Positions 42,652-53,610 of a stretch of 64,000 nucleotides of DNA are shown piece after piece (positions within the stretch are counted from its first letter, which is position 1; each line of letters opens with the position of its first letter). Made by a program: the position numbers and the translations under genes. The notes beneath the pieces are model-generated. The model was not told the origin of the DNA and ran no database searches. It saw only the letters and a list, made by a program, of their open reading frames with translations. The stretch comes from Gracilariopsis chorda (taxonomy: Eukaryota > Rhodophyta > Florideophyceae > Gracilariales > Gracilariaceae), in the NCBI GenBank assembly GCA_003194525.1, contig NBIV01000232.1, forward strand, positions 1 to 64,000, written 5' to 3'.

Positions 42652-43383
42652 AGGTTTTACGTTTATCTTGTTCACTGTTTTGCTCCACTAGATAGCTATG
42701 TAACAACAGCCCTACTGCCACTTTGTAATTGCCAAAGATCTCTCCATTCGACGTGCTGCATGGATAAGCGCAACATTATTCGCGAGTTTTCTTGAACGAA
42801 CTTGTCCGTATTCTTGTGCGCTGGATATTCGGGAATGAGAGCGGAGCTTCGGGCAGATTCTAGACAAACCACAAAAGAACAAGAAACCGTAAATGTACAA
42901 TAATGTTGGACCAGCACTTCCGAGGCCTTTGTTTTAATCCAGTTCAGAGCGGAGTACCTTTGTTCGACCAACAACTCTTGATGAGAACAAGCTGTGGCAA
43001 GCTGTACAAAAAGTGGCCTATCCCTTTGCAAACAAGCGACCCAACATATCAATAGTTAACAGCAAATCAAACTGCGATCAAAATAGCATCCCCATGACCT
43101 GCACGAGTGGATGGAAAGATTGCTCCAAGAGATTCCAGAGTCTCTTTCACGTTCCGGTTATCATCCAAACCAAACCCCCGTAGTGAGGATTTCTCCCATC
43201 CCCTGTCTCTTCGACATTGAGAACGTGGGGGTTGAACCAGACGTCTCCCTGCTTAACATGGTTTACGTCCTGTCAGAGCGCAGTACACATGGTCCACAAC
43301 GCACGGCAACATGACCGACATCATCCTTTTCCTTCTTCATGCTAGGTCTCTGTAAACCTATCACATGTAATCAACGAACAACG
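42652..43383. other. convergent intergenic region, cyclin and TIR-kinase 3' ends
   Basis: About 730 bp between the possible cyclin end and the kinase stop codon. Small frames only, none with motifs. Confidence 0.5.
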
Positions 43384-45984
43384 CTATGAGTCGACGCGAT
43401 GACACAAAACGTTCAGCCTCTGTACCAGATTGTCAAATGTTGGTCTGCGCCTTGGATCGTCAGCGAAGCACTCAACAATCATTTCACGCAGCTCCGGGGC
43501 ACATTGCTCTGGGGGAGGAGTTGGAAGCTTTTCTCCTCTGCTACCAACTTTGAAAACGATCTGCATGGGGTGATCGTCCCGCCACGGCTTTTCGCACATG
43601 ACAAGTTCCCAAAGTATCACACCAAATGAGAAGACATCTGACTTCTCATTAAATGCATCTTGGCGAAGCAGTTCAGGTGCCATCCACTCCGGAGTGCCAC
43701 CAGGGCCTGTGTTCACATACGAACCCGTTCTCAGACGGCTGAGACCAAAATCTGTGATTTTAACCTCGCGCACGTTCTTCCCCAACAGTACATTGGGTGA
43801 TTTCACGTCCCGATGTATCACGATGGGATATTGAGAGTGCAAATGAGCCATACCCTTGGCAATCCCAAATGCAATCCAAACGGTCTTGATCAATGGAAAG
43901 GGTCCCAGTTGGTTACGGCGGCGTCTGTGAATCGCTCGGTACAGACTACCTCCTGGCATGAACTCTAGAATGATTGCCAGATTGGGACTATGAATGCAAG
44001 CCCCAATAAACTCCACAATGTTGGGATGGCGAAGCTTTGACATCAGCTTCATTTCCACCATAAACTCAGCCTTCAACGCCTGTGGGTCGTCCTCTTCAAG
44101 TTTTTGAAGAGTTTTGACTGCCACCATGCGTTGATTATACCGGCATTTGTAGACCTCACCAAATCCGCCTGCGCCGATCCTGGGCCCAAACACAATTCCT
44201 TTGAAGTCAATCGCCCAACTACCTCTCCACCGGTAGTCGAAAAACATTTGGGAAACCGTTTCTTCGCCTTCCGGCTGCTCAGCAAGCGGTTCGAAAAGCT
44301 CCCTGTTTTCGTTGCCTTCGCGTTTCATGAGAAGGTTTTCTGCAATTCGCAGGCGACATTCAGGATCGTTCCGCATTCCTGAACCAGCACCCGCGCCTTC
44401 GAACAAGTCATCTGCGTGAGCGGCATGGTCTCGCTCCTCAGGCTTGCTAACGCCAACGGCGAGAAGAATTTCGTCAAGAAGGACTGTTGCTGACTGGAAG
44501 TTATGTTCCCGACAGTCGACACCTTCCGTTGCGACCAGCCTTCTGGCAAGAGGAGTCAAATCACATGTTCTCCAGTATATCGGAACGACAAAGTTGCCAA
44601 GCGACTCAAAGTCACGACAAAACGCAAACGAAAAAGCTTCGGTGCACTCGACGGAATGAAAATAGTCATCAGACAAGAGTGCGAGGAATGTATGGCTTGA
44701 TCTAACCGCGTCCATGATGTTGTTATCCACTACCCCACGTTTCCGAACGGAGATGTCGCGTGACTCTGCCACATGAATGCGGATCAAGGGATTCTTGGAA
44801 CTGAGGTAGGCAATCATTTCATTGGCAGATTCCTTATCTGCCGGTGCGAAGGAGAAGAAAACATCGTAGTTGCGGGGTGGCATGAGGGGGGGTACAGCCG
44901 AAGTCTGTGTAAGAGCATCTTTGGTTTTCCGAAACATCTCAATGTCCTTGGTGATATCGGTGTCCGGCAAGAGAATCTTAACGGTTCGTAAGGGGAGACC
45001 CATATGCATCCAGGCATAGGCGACTTCCACGGCGGCCTTGACGAAATGCTTTCGAAGGGAAGGAGACAAAAGAGCGCCACTCAACGGAATGAGCACAGAT
45101 TGAATTTGGACGTCACCTCCGATGACGGTAGTGAGGCATTTGACGATATCGAGGATAATGCTGTCGTCTCGCGTGAGCTCCTCCCCAGGATCTTCATAGA
45201 CCAGGAGGCGCTTGTATTCGAAACCGGCGGGACGTGGTCTTGGAAGAGTGCGAGAAAGCCAGCAGTGGTAGTGGCGCCTATAGGATGGTTCAATCTTACT
45301 TTCACGCTCAAGGGAAGCGAGTGAAATGCCTGAGCGGTTAAGTGCTGCAAGCGATGAGTCGCGATTGGCCTTGTACTGGCCACGCTCTCGCAGGTAAACG
45401 ATGAGAAGGTCGGTTTCGTCGTCCTTCGACAAGCCCTCGACCGAGCCTTGCAGCAGTTCTATCCGACCGGTATAGTCCTTTCGATGGACGTTTATGAAGT
45501 CCTTTCTGTAGAGTCCCAGAGTGTCTGGGCGGCCGTAACGGACGGGGGCAGGGTTGGGAGGGGCGGGACGAGAGTCGGCGTGGTAGGGCATTTGCAATGG
45601 GGAGGGGGCGACATGGGGCGCCCGTCGGGAGGGTTCTGCGCCGGGTCTCGCATTGTAGGTTTGGTGAGCGGGGGCACGAGGGTTTCGTGAGGACTGGGCT
45701 ACGGGCTGTGCAGAGGCGGCGAGTGCCTGAGATGTGTAGCCATTTGGAGTTCGTCGAGCGCGATGGAGGTTATCTGGGTGGATCCTTGGGGCGCCTCTCT
45801 GGGGCAAGTTACGTGGATCAAAGTCAATGCGGTCATTGGGGGGAGCGGTTTGTCGGTGGGCGCTTCGATCGTTGGGGGTGCGCTGTTGATCGCGTTTGCG
45901 TCGGGAGCGTTTGCCGCGGCGCGGGCGGGTGAAGGGGGAGTCTGAGGGGGAGGAGTTGCGCGAGGAGCTTAGACTGTTGCCCAT
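43384..45984 (-). CDS. TIR domain - TKL protein kinase fusion, predicted N-myristoylated
   Basis: 866 residues from the first ATG (45984-45982), single exon. The start gives MGNSLSSS, a good N-myristoylation signal (Gly2, Ser6), suggesting membrane attachment. Residues ~20-150 are basic and Pro-rich. Residues ~255-345 contain KRLLVYEDPGEELTRDDS, VLIPLSGALLS and LRTVKILLPD, which resemble a macro-like domain (tentative). A TIR domain spans ~371-514 (YDVFFSFAPADKESA, SDDYFHSVECTEAF, FVVPIYWRTCDL). A TKL/Raf-like kinase spans ~592-862 with all key motifs: GAGGFGEVY loop, VAVK lysine, HRDVKSPNVLL, DFGLSR and WMAPELL. In the TIR the Glu usually found three residues after Cys is Ala here, with Glu one residue earlier, so NADase activity is uncertain. 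Likely a signalling kinase regulated by TIR self-assembly (inference). Confidence 0.88.
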   Translation of the reverse strand: MGNSLSSSRNSSPSDSPFTRPRRGKRSRRKRDQQRTPNDRSAHRQTAPPNDRIDFDPRNLPQRGAPRIHPDNLHRARRTPNGYTSQALAASAQPVAQSSRNPRAPAHQTYNARPGAEPSRRAPHVAPSPLQMPYHADSRPAPPNPAPVRYGRPDTLGLYRKDFINVHRKDYTGRIELLQGSVEGLSKDDETDLLIVYLRERGQYKANRDSSLAALNRSGISLASLERESKIEPSYRRHYHCWLSRTLPRPRPAGFEYKRLLVYEDPGEELTRDDSIILDIVKCLTTVIGGDVQIQSVLIPLSGALLSPSLRKHFVKAAVEVAYAWMHMGLPLRTVKILLPDTDITKDIEMFRKTKDALTQTSAVPPLMPPRNYDVFFSFAPADKESANEMIAYLSSKNPLIRIHVAESRDISVRKRGVVDNNIMDAVRSSHTFLALLSDDYFHSVECTEAFSFAFCRDFESLGNFVVPIYWRTCDLTPLARRLVATEGVDCREHNFQSATVLLDEILLAVGVSKPEERDHAAHADDLFEGAGAGSGMRNDPECRLRIAENLLMKREGNENRELFEPLAEQPEGEETVSQMFFDYRWRGSWAIDFKGIVFGPRIGAGGFGEVYKCRYNQRMVAVKTLQKLEEDDPQALKAEFMVEMKLMSKLRHPNIVEFIGACIHSPNLAIILEFMPGGSLYRAIHRRRRNQLGPFPLIKTVWIAFGIAKGMAHLHSQYPIVIHRDVKSPNVLLGKNVREVKITDFGLSRLRTGSYVNTGPGGTPEWMAPELLRQDAFNEKSDVFSFGVILWELVMCEKPWRDDHPMQIVFKVGSRGEKLPTPPPEQCAPELREMIVECFADDPRRRPTFDNLVQRLNVLCHRVDS

Positions 45985-46059
45985 AGCTAGGTGGAGGCGG
46001 GAGAGCAACAGCTCAGACGAGGTGTGGGAAGATGGCAAGAACCGTTAAATGGTGGGGGG

Positions 46060-46460
46060 GGGGTCCTATAAGGTGGCGGGTTGACAAGAGGGGGGAATGA
46101 GAAAGTGAGGGTTGAGGGGAAGGAGGAAAGAAGAGCGAGGTAGGAATGAAGGTGGGAAAAGGGAGGAGTGAGGGGTGAGGGGTGAGGGGTGAGGCGGAGA
46201 GAAAGTGAGGAAAGAATGGGATATGGGGAGAGGGGGGGTTTGGTGGGGGTTTGGTGGGGGGTTGGGTGGGTGGGTATTGTAGAGAGTGAAGGCGAGCGGG
46301 GTTGAGAAGGATGGGGAGAGACACGAGAGCGCTCAGTTAGTGTGGCAGTTTAAGAAGGGGGGGGTTTGGTGGGGAGGGGGGGGGGGGGGGTTCGTGGGGG
46401 TGGAGTAGAACGGTGGGGTGGGGTGGGGTGGGGGGGGAGGGGTGAGAGTGGGGCTGCGAG
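46060..46460 (+). repeat. G-rich tract upstream of the TIR-kinase gene
   Basis: Long plus-strand G runs: GGGTGAGGGGTGAGGGGTGAG at about 46170-46195, many GGGG runs at 46220-46280, a run of about 14 G near 46376-46390, and GGGGTGGGGTGGGG at about 46413-46430. Strong potential for G-quadruplexes. Since the kinase gene is on the minus strand, its leader and promoter would be C-rich in the transcript. Confidence 0.85.
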
Positions 46461-49020
46461 TGTGTACGGGGTCGGCGGGGCAGTGGCGAAAAGCAGTGAG
46501 CAGCATGGGAGTGCCGCAGCGGCGTAGCGCAGGCTTGGCGCGAAGCGCCAGTGCCACAAGCGGGCCGTGTGCTACCGCGCGGTTACTGTGCGCCACGCAC
46601 CCACGCAGCGCTGCGCGTCGGCCAATGGCAGCGCCGCAGCGCGCAGAGGCACGGACAGTCGATAGCCGCCCTACCGCGGTAGCCGCAACGCGCCATACGT
46701 AAGCGCTGGCGCGTTCTGGCGCGTTCTGGCGCGCTGGCACTCGTGAGCTGGCGGCGTGACGCTCCCCCCCCTCCCCCCACCAACTTCACCCACCCCCTGT
46801 CCCCCGCCTCCACCCCCACTGCGGCTCAATCACACCAGCCCTTGCTCGCGTGTCTCCTTCGAACCTCCAACTGTCCCCCCGCCCTCGTCGCCCACGTCGA
46901 CACCGATCATTCTCTGTCTCCGCTCTGTTTCCTTCTGTGTGCCAATGGTAGCTTTGCGTGACACGTAGCCGCGCGCTATCATCTCGCTCCGATTCACCCC
47001 TTCAAGGGGTGAATGAACCGTCCGCGCTGTTGCAGCACTCCTTTCGATGCCCGCAGAAGGTTAGCAAGCGCTTCCCACCACCTCTGTCCCAAACTGGTAC
47101 CCCGTCCACCTGCTCTTTCCCAAAGCCACCTTCACATCAACTAATCTATTGCCGCAGTGTCTACACAGCTTGTTGCATTCATCATCTGGGGGAATGCATT
47201 TCCGCCAAGTTCACCATTTTGCCTCGAGTCCAAAACATGGTGTGACAAGCTTGGAGGCAATCGGCAGCCACGTTACTGAACCTCGTCCGCCTGTGACAAT
47301 TGCGTACACCCACCACACCATGACCACCACCACGCCGTGGCTAGCTCCCGCGCAAGACGCTCAAGAACGAGCAAACACCTCTTGTTGCCCTGGTAGCCTT
47401 ACCGACCGTACCAAAGCTTCTACTGTACGTTCGAGACAGCCTTGCTGAATGCGCCACAGCAAAAAAGAATATCAAGAGTTTAGTAATTTTTTGAGGATTC
47501 ACCACGGAGTCCATCACAAACTCACTGCTGTACATGCGTCAATTCTGGACACGCAGCAGCAAAACAAACTCCCTCTGTCTGCTGTTGAGCGCGCTTGAGC
47601 GAACAATTACCCGACGTGCTGATGTCTCCCGATGCCACCAACTGGCGATTACAGTCGTCTTGCTCTCAAGTACCTTTGGTATCAACGTTACCAAAGGTAC
47701 CAAAGGTACCCATGTATCATATTCGTGTAATAATGTAATGGGCATTGGGCACGTTTCTGTTCATTGCGTATTCATGAAAAGTCTTTGGAGAATGCACCGG
47801 GCGCTCAGTTTCTGAGGCCGCGGGGCACGTCGGAAAGAGGACAATTCTTGCAATCGATTCATCAGGTGTAGTGAGAGCTACGCCTTGCAATGCATCAGAT
47901 GCATATCTCAAGTCTCCTGACACTGCACTCTCCTTAACATGACGCAGAACAGAAATGGCATCACCGAGCTCGCTTTTATGCTTATCCATTTCAATGGGTG
48001 GTGGTTGCACCCAGTACGTCAAGGCACACTATGGTATCTTGCAACTCACTATCTCCAACATTCTTGAGCATGGAAGATATTGAGTTGTATACTTTATACA
48101 CTTGTGGATCTACGGAGCCTGCTAGCTAGTAGAGACGATGCGGGTCGGCACCGCGATGAATACGAGAGGCGGCATCAGGGTTTGTTTGATGAGCCGGCGT
48201 TGGGGTTTCTTTTCGCTCTAGAAGCACACTACTGGTTTGATCCCGTTCTTCGAGAGTGGTTGTTATTCATGCTGTCGGGTGTAAATGTCTGGGTTGTAGT
48301 CTTGGGCAGTACAGTATATACTTGGAGCGATAACCTTCTCCACTGTGTGGTGATCCTTCGATAAAAGCAGCACTATCAATCTCATGGAGGGCAAAAGAAA
48401 GTCCGGTGTCAGCTTTGAACGCAAGATAGCCGCCACTATTGAAACGCCAGTATCGAGAGATGTTCAAGAGTGACTGCTTTTTTAGATAACCCCTAGATAC
48501 CAGACACGACCTGGGCTGAGCTGAAAGAATGGAACGCTGGCATGCATAGCAAGAAGCGAGCGGCTGAGCCGTTCAAAGGGCTTTGTTTTTCCAGATGTAC
48601 CCGAAGGTATGGAGTGTTATCGAAGAGTGAGAACAGAAGGTTAAACGACAGACTGTTTTCTGCACGGCAGCTCTCGCCTTCGATGCGATGTCCTTCTCTC
48701 TCTCTCTCTCTTTATGGGTGCCTATGTCTAATTCCTACATAGCGCAGATCGTTTCTTTTCAAAGAAGCGTTCTCTCACTAGGTAGACCACCACGTTTTCA
48801 GGCCATTTGATGTCCTACCTTTGGTACATCGTGTGCCGTGCCTCATCCACCTGGTCATCGCAGTTATCCCTATACCACCTGCGCGTGCAAACAGAGGGCC
48901 GTTCTTAACAGGAGAGAAGGTTCAAGAAAATACTGTCATCTTAATTTCAAGACAGGTAGGGCTCTGCGCCGTGCTCGTGATCTCTAGGTTGGAACTTAAG
49001 CGATCTTCTGAACTTCCACT
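46461..49020. other. divergent region between TIR-kinase and ferroxidase, no gene seen
   Basis: About 2.5 kb. It contains GC-rich sequence with GCGTTCTGGCGCGTTCTGGCGC repeats near 46703, C-rich runs at 46760-46815, perfect hairpins at 46993-47013 (TTCACCCCTT/AAGGGGTGAA) and 47671-47699 (TACCTTTGGTA/TACCAAAGGTA plus a partial third copy), and a short (CT)n run near 48692. Open frames are short and lack motifs. The right end should contain the ferroxidase promoter. Confidence 0.5.
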
Positions 49021-52000
49021 ATGTGCGTCACCTACTTCTTCCCGCGCATTGTCCTCCTCGTCACGTTTGTAGCATCGCTTGCGCACGCCGCCACCCGAGT
49101 GTACTATCTCTCCATCGAGCCCACGCGCTGGGATTACTACCCGAGTACCGCGCGTTCCCCACGCCACATCGACCGCTGCACAGCAGCTCCATTCGACGCC
49201 AACCAACGTCTGTTTGTCGGTGTGCCACCGCTGTCCGCGCTCCCTTTCACACCTACTTCCGTGTACCACAAGCTCGTGTTCCGTCAGTACACGCCCGCCT
49301 TCACAGCGCGCATCACCCGCCGTCGCCACGAGCATCACCTCGCCTTACTCGGCCCCGTGCTCCGCGCCGCCGTCGGCGATTTGCTCGTCGTCGTTCTACG
49401 CGCCCCGCCGCGCTTTGCAGCGTCTCATGTGTTTCCCATTGCATTTCATCTTAACGGCTTGCAACATGTCGGTGTACATGCCTTGCTCACGCGTCCGCGC
49501 CAGGTGATCACGCTGCGCTTCCGCGTCACCGCTGCCGCAGCGGCCGCGCGTGGTGCGCACGTCGATTCGCGCATGTCGTTATATCGGGCCACCCTGCGCG
49601 GCAGCGCACCGGATGGTAGTGCCGGGGTTTACCGGGGTTTGTTGGGACCGGCCGTAGTATATCGTCGCAACGCGCTTTCAAAACGCGGACTGCCGCGCGC
49701 GGTGCCCCACGAGCTGTTTGCGGTGTTGTGGGTGGGCGACGAGAATGTGGCTGATGAACAGGGCGATGAAAGGGAGAGTAATCTTATGCACTCCGTTAAT
49801 GGCCGCGTGTTCTGTGCGCTGCCGGCGTTTGAGATGCAGGAGGGGCGGCGCACCAGGTTTTACCTTGGTGCGGTGGGCAATGAAGTCGATGTGCATACCG
49901 CGCATGTGCATGGCTTGGTGGGCGTTACGGCTGGAGGTGAGCATGTGGATTCGATACGTTTGTTGCCGGGCTCCACTGCTGTGGTGGAGATTGTGCCGGA
50001 TAATGTTGGCGTGTGGTTGTTTCATTGTCATGTCAACGATCATCTACATGCCGGTATGCAAGCGTTGCTGTCCGTGCGTCCGGCTGCTACTGGTGTTGCA
50101 AAGCGTGCGAAGGCGGTGTCGTCGTTCGTGCCGAGTAGACGCCGCGTGTACTATGTGCAGGCAGAAGATGTTGAGTGGGATTATGCACCGCTTGGACGTA
50201 ATCGTTGTGATCGCAAGGCGTTTGGGGATGATGAGCTCATTTTTGTGGATGATCGCTTCGAGATTGATGTTGGAAACAATGTGACCGCGTTTGCAATCGG
50301 CTCCAAGTATATCAAGACCCGCTTCATTGAGTACACTGACCACTCGTTTTCGGAGCGTGTCAAACGAGATGGTGCGGACGCACACCTCGGGTTGATGGGT
50401 CCCGTGCTGCGCGCGCGTGTTGGTGAGGAGATTGTTATTCACTTTCGTAATAATGCGTCGGTGCCCGTTTCTATGCATCCGCACGGCGTACTGTATGATA
50501 AAGCCAACGAGGGAGCGCCTTATAGCGATGGGAGCTCCCGTCGTGAGAAGCGTGATGATCGCATTCCAACGGGCGGCAGCTACACGTATCGCTGGCAGGT
50601 TCCGCTGCGTGCGGGACCGGGACCGGGTGAGAGACAGCATACCAAGTTGTGGATTTACCACAGCCATCGCAACGAGATTATGGATACGTATGCTGGCTTG
50701 TTTGGGGCCATTGTTGTGGTGACGAGCGACACTGCATATGATGAGGAGACGCTGTTGCCCACAGATGGTACCATAGAGGTGTTTTTGCATATGAGCGTTA
50801 TTAACGAAGCTGGTAGTTTCCACTTTGAACGCAATGTGTTGCGCAGCGAGCGAAATAGGCGCCTCACCGACGAACAGCTTGACGCTCTCATGGATGACGA
50901 GGAGTTTGAGGAGTCTAACTTGATGCATTCTATCAATGGCTTCCTCTACTGCAATGGACCGCTCATCACCCTTTCGAAAGGACAGCCCACTCGCTTCTAC
51001 TTTTACTCTCTAGGCACTGAAGGTATGATGCATCTCTTCCGGCTGCGATGCGGCAGCGCATTCTTTCTACTAACTTCTAATGTGTGTTGCGTTTCTTCTG
51101 TATGCGCGCCATTGCGTTCGTTCTAGTTGACGTACACACACCAATGATCGGCAACGAGCCTCTGCGCCTCGACGTGGAGTCCAGTCGCGGCTCGGGCACT
51201 CTCTTGGCGGGCTCGTTCTCAAGCGCGCTTGTGTTCCCGCGTCGCAGTGGAGTGAACGAACTGCGATGCAACGTGAATGACCACGTCATCGCGGGCATGA
51301 GAGCCTTTTATTTTGTCAAGGACATTCTGGACGTAAGCGATCTCGATTCGGATGACGTCGATATGACCCATTATATCGCTGCCGATGAGATTGACTGGGA
51401 CTACACACCTCTTGGAAAGGACGGCTGCACCGGCGCCCCTTTTGGTGAGGGCGAGAAAGTCTTTACGGAACCTGGTCCGTTTACTCCGGGCTCGCGATAT
51501 ATCAAGGCCGTCTATCGAGAGTACCGTGACTCGTCATTTTCCCGTCTGAAAGGGAACGGGAAGCGCTCGTTCGCCGGCGTAGTGGGTCCGCTGCTGCACT
51601 TCGAGGTGGGAGAAGTCGTGCGAATCGTTTTCCAGAACAACTTGCGATTCGGGGCCAACATCAATTTCGTTGGCCTGGACATGCTCAACTCTTCTATGTC
51701 CGCTGTTTCACCGGGCGACAAGGTGACTTACATTTTCCGTGTGCGTCGCGAGGCGGGACCGTCAAAATCAGACCTTAGTGCTGTGCCGTACGTATACTAT
51801 TCATCCGTGGACCCCATTGCTCACACCGCGGCGGGCCTCACTGGTGTCATTGCGGTGACCAGACGAGGTGGGCTGCAAAAGGCGAGGAGGCTGCCTAAGG
51901 GTACGAGTAGAGCATACCCATTACTTCTCAATATTTTCAGGGAGAATGAGTCACCCTTGATTCGGAGAAGCATACGGAACTTTGCTCTGGAGTCAAGCAA

Positions 52001-52364
52001 CATCACAACAACGGTTCTCGAGGAACTCGGTGAAGATGGGGATTGGTTGGAAAGGAATGCCATGCACAGTATCAATGGATACTTGTACGGCAACAACCCG
52101 CTCATTAGAGCCAGGGCCCAGTCGGTGATCCGTTTCTATGTGTTTGGATACGGCAGCGAGGCGTCAATGCACTCGCCAGTCTGGATGGGTCAGATCGTAC
52201 GAAGAACGGTGATCAGGGGAAACACAGCTAATGGAGTGCAGATCCTGCCATTCAATGCAGAGACTGTGGATATGAAAGCGGTGAACAAAGGAAAGTGGCC
52301 GATCATCTGTATGGTTGCGGATCATGTTCTCGGAGGGATGAAGCTGTGCATGAGGGTCACCTGA
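49021..52364 (+). CDS. multicopper ferroxidase, ceruloplasmin/hephaestin-like
   Basis: Two exons, 49021-51022 and 51127-52364, give 1079 residues. Residues 1-23 form a signal peptide. The family oxidises Fe2+ to Fe3+ at the cell surface, normally paired with an iron permease. Three duplicated units begin at about residues 27, 374 and 746 with the family signature YY--A-(D/E)-(V/I)-WDY-P, giving six cupredoxin domains. Copper motifs: domain 2 has HTAHVHG (~294) and HCHVNDHLHAGM (~332); domain 3 has HPHG and IYHSH. Together these make a complete trinuclear plus type-1 set. Domains 4 and 6 have degraded motifs (RCNVNDHVIAGM, CMVADHVLGGM). Fragments of this gene are present in element A's LTRs. 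No iron permease is nearby. Confidence 0.9.
51023..51126 (+). other. 104-bp intron of the ferroxidase gene
   Basis: GTATGA donor and TTCTAG acceptor. Removing it restores the frame (GGC ACT GAA G|TT GAC GTA), rebuilding the family segment LGTEVDVHTP, which parallels MGNEVDLHTAH in the first unit. The frame is blocked without splicing. Confidence 0.9.
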
Positions 52365-52716
52365 CGTCCATCTACTCCGTTTATGTCGATGCCATGGTGT
52401 AACTGCAACCGTTCTTGCTCTCTCTCTCTGTCCTACCTTGCGACTAACCGGAAGGGTCAGTTTGTGCAGCAACTGGGATACACTTGGCCAATACTGTTCT
52501 TTCTGACAGATCGACGACCGTCATGTCTTGACGCAAGGCGGTGGACCTCCCTAGTTAAATACGCTACTGGTTCTCATCATTACGACCATTCCACTACTCT
52601 GCGACCCTTTACGGCCTCCTCTCCTCCATTGTCAACGCCAGACAGTGTAACACGTTACACTATTTTCATCCCGCTTTCTATTTGACGTCCACGTCAATTC
52701 ATTCAAAGTAAATGAC
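52365..52716. other. ferroxidase 3' flank
   Basis: About 350 bp including a (TC)n run near 52416. No gene seen. Its right edge borders the decayed retroelement F. Confidence 0.5.
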
Positions 52717-53610
52717 TTAGCAAGTTATTGCGGACATATAGTTACGAAACGCTTCTGAGAATGTGCCATCATCATGGACAAAATCTCGAGTAGGTTGCCA
52801 TTGCGCCTCGTTCGTGCTCGAATGTTTCATGAGCGTTACCCATTCATAACCTCGACCTCTTCGGCGGTGCGAAAGAATACGATCAACTTTGAACAGAGGC
52901 ACAGCAGCCGTAGAGACAACAGGTACAGGAGTAGTTCGCACTTTTTGAGCAATATCAGCAGGTTGCTCCCGATGATGCTTCGTGCGCGACACATGCACCA
53001 CGGGATAAATACGAATATAAGATGGAAGCTCCAGACGGATGGCATTTCTCCCAACCAACTTTACAACCTTAAACGGATCATGTCTTCCTAGCGGATAATT
53101 CTGAGAACTGCTGCGCTTGGCTGTAGGAATCCTTGAACAAGCTGTATGATATCCAAACACGATCTCCTGTCATATATGACGGCCGTCGGAAATGAACGCT
53201 AGATTTCGCAATCTGTTTGGCTTTGGCAAGTTGATGAGCATATTGTGCGTCTGCCATCCAGCGTTGTAAGCAATTACGAAAATCAGATAAGGAATCAAGA
53301 GTTATGCTTCCGAAGCCGAATACCCAAAGGGCCTCTGGGCTTCCATTCCAAGTCTACCTGTTTGATGGCATGCGGAGCGTTACCCCACAAAGCTTCATAA
53401 GTTCTTCTCAGAACTGAGAAGAAAACTTCGGATCTCTGTCAAAAATGATCTCGCCGGACAAACCGTTGTGGAGAAAAATGTGCGTGAAGGAGGAAAAGGT
53501 TAAGTCTTGAGCCTGATCGGAGTCATTACAAGCAATCGTCGAGACAAACGATGCACTCAAGTTCCAATTGCATCAAATCCGTGTGGAGAGGATGAAAGTT
53601 TTGCGATGAC
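52717..53610 (-). pseudogene. element F: decayed Ty3-type integrase and C-terminal domain
   Basis: Minus-strand remnants in order: an integrase core piece GEIIFDRDPKFSSQF and LMKLCGVTLRMPSN near 53450-53350 (with stops and shifts), QRWMADAQYAHQLAKAKQIAKSS near 53250, TGDRVW near 53170, then in the open stretch 53160-52717 a HDPFKVVKLVGRNAIRLELP block (GPY/F-like), HVSRTKHH and a chromodomain-like tail YEWVTLMKHSSTNEAQWQPTRD. Truncated on the right by the LTR of element C at 53611. Too decayed for function. Confidence 0.85.

Noticed and set aside
50044-50928. 294-codon minus-strand frame within the ferroxidase gene
   Set aside because: Antisense shadow of a well-supported gene; no motif and no independent conservation evidence.
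52717-53160. 147-codon frame as a host gene downstream of the ferroxidase
   Set aside because: The GPY/F-like block, HVSRTKHH and chromodomain-like end, plus integrase remnants upstream in order, identify it as a retrotransposon fragment.
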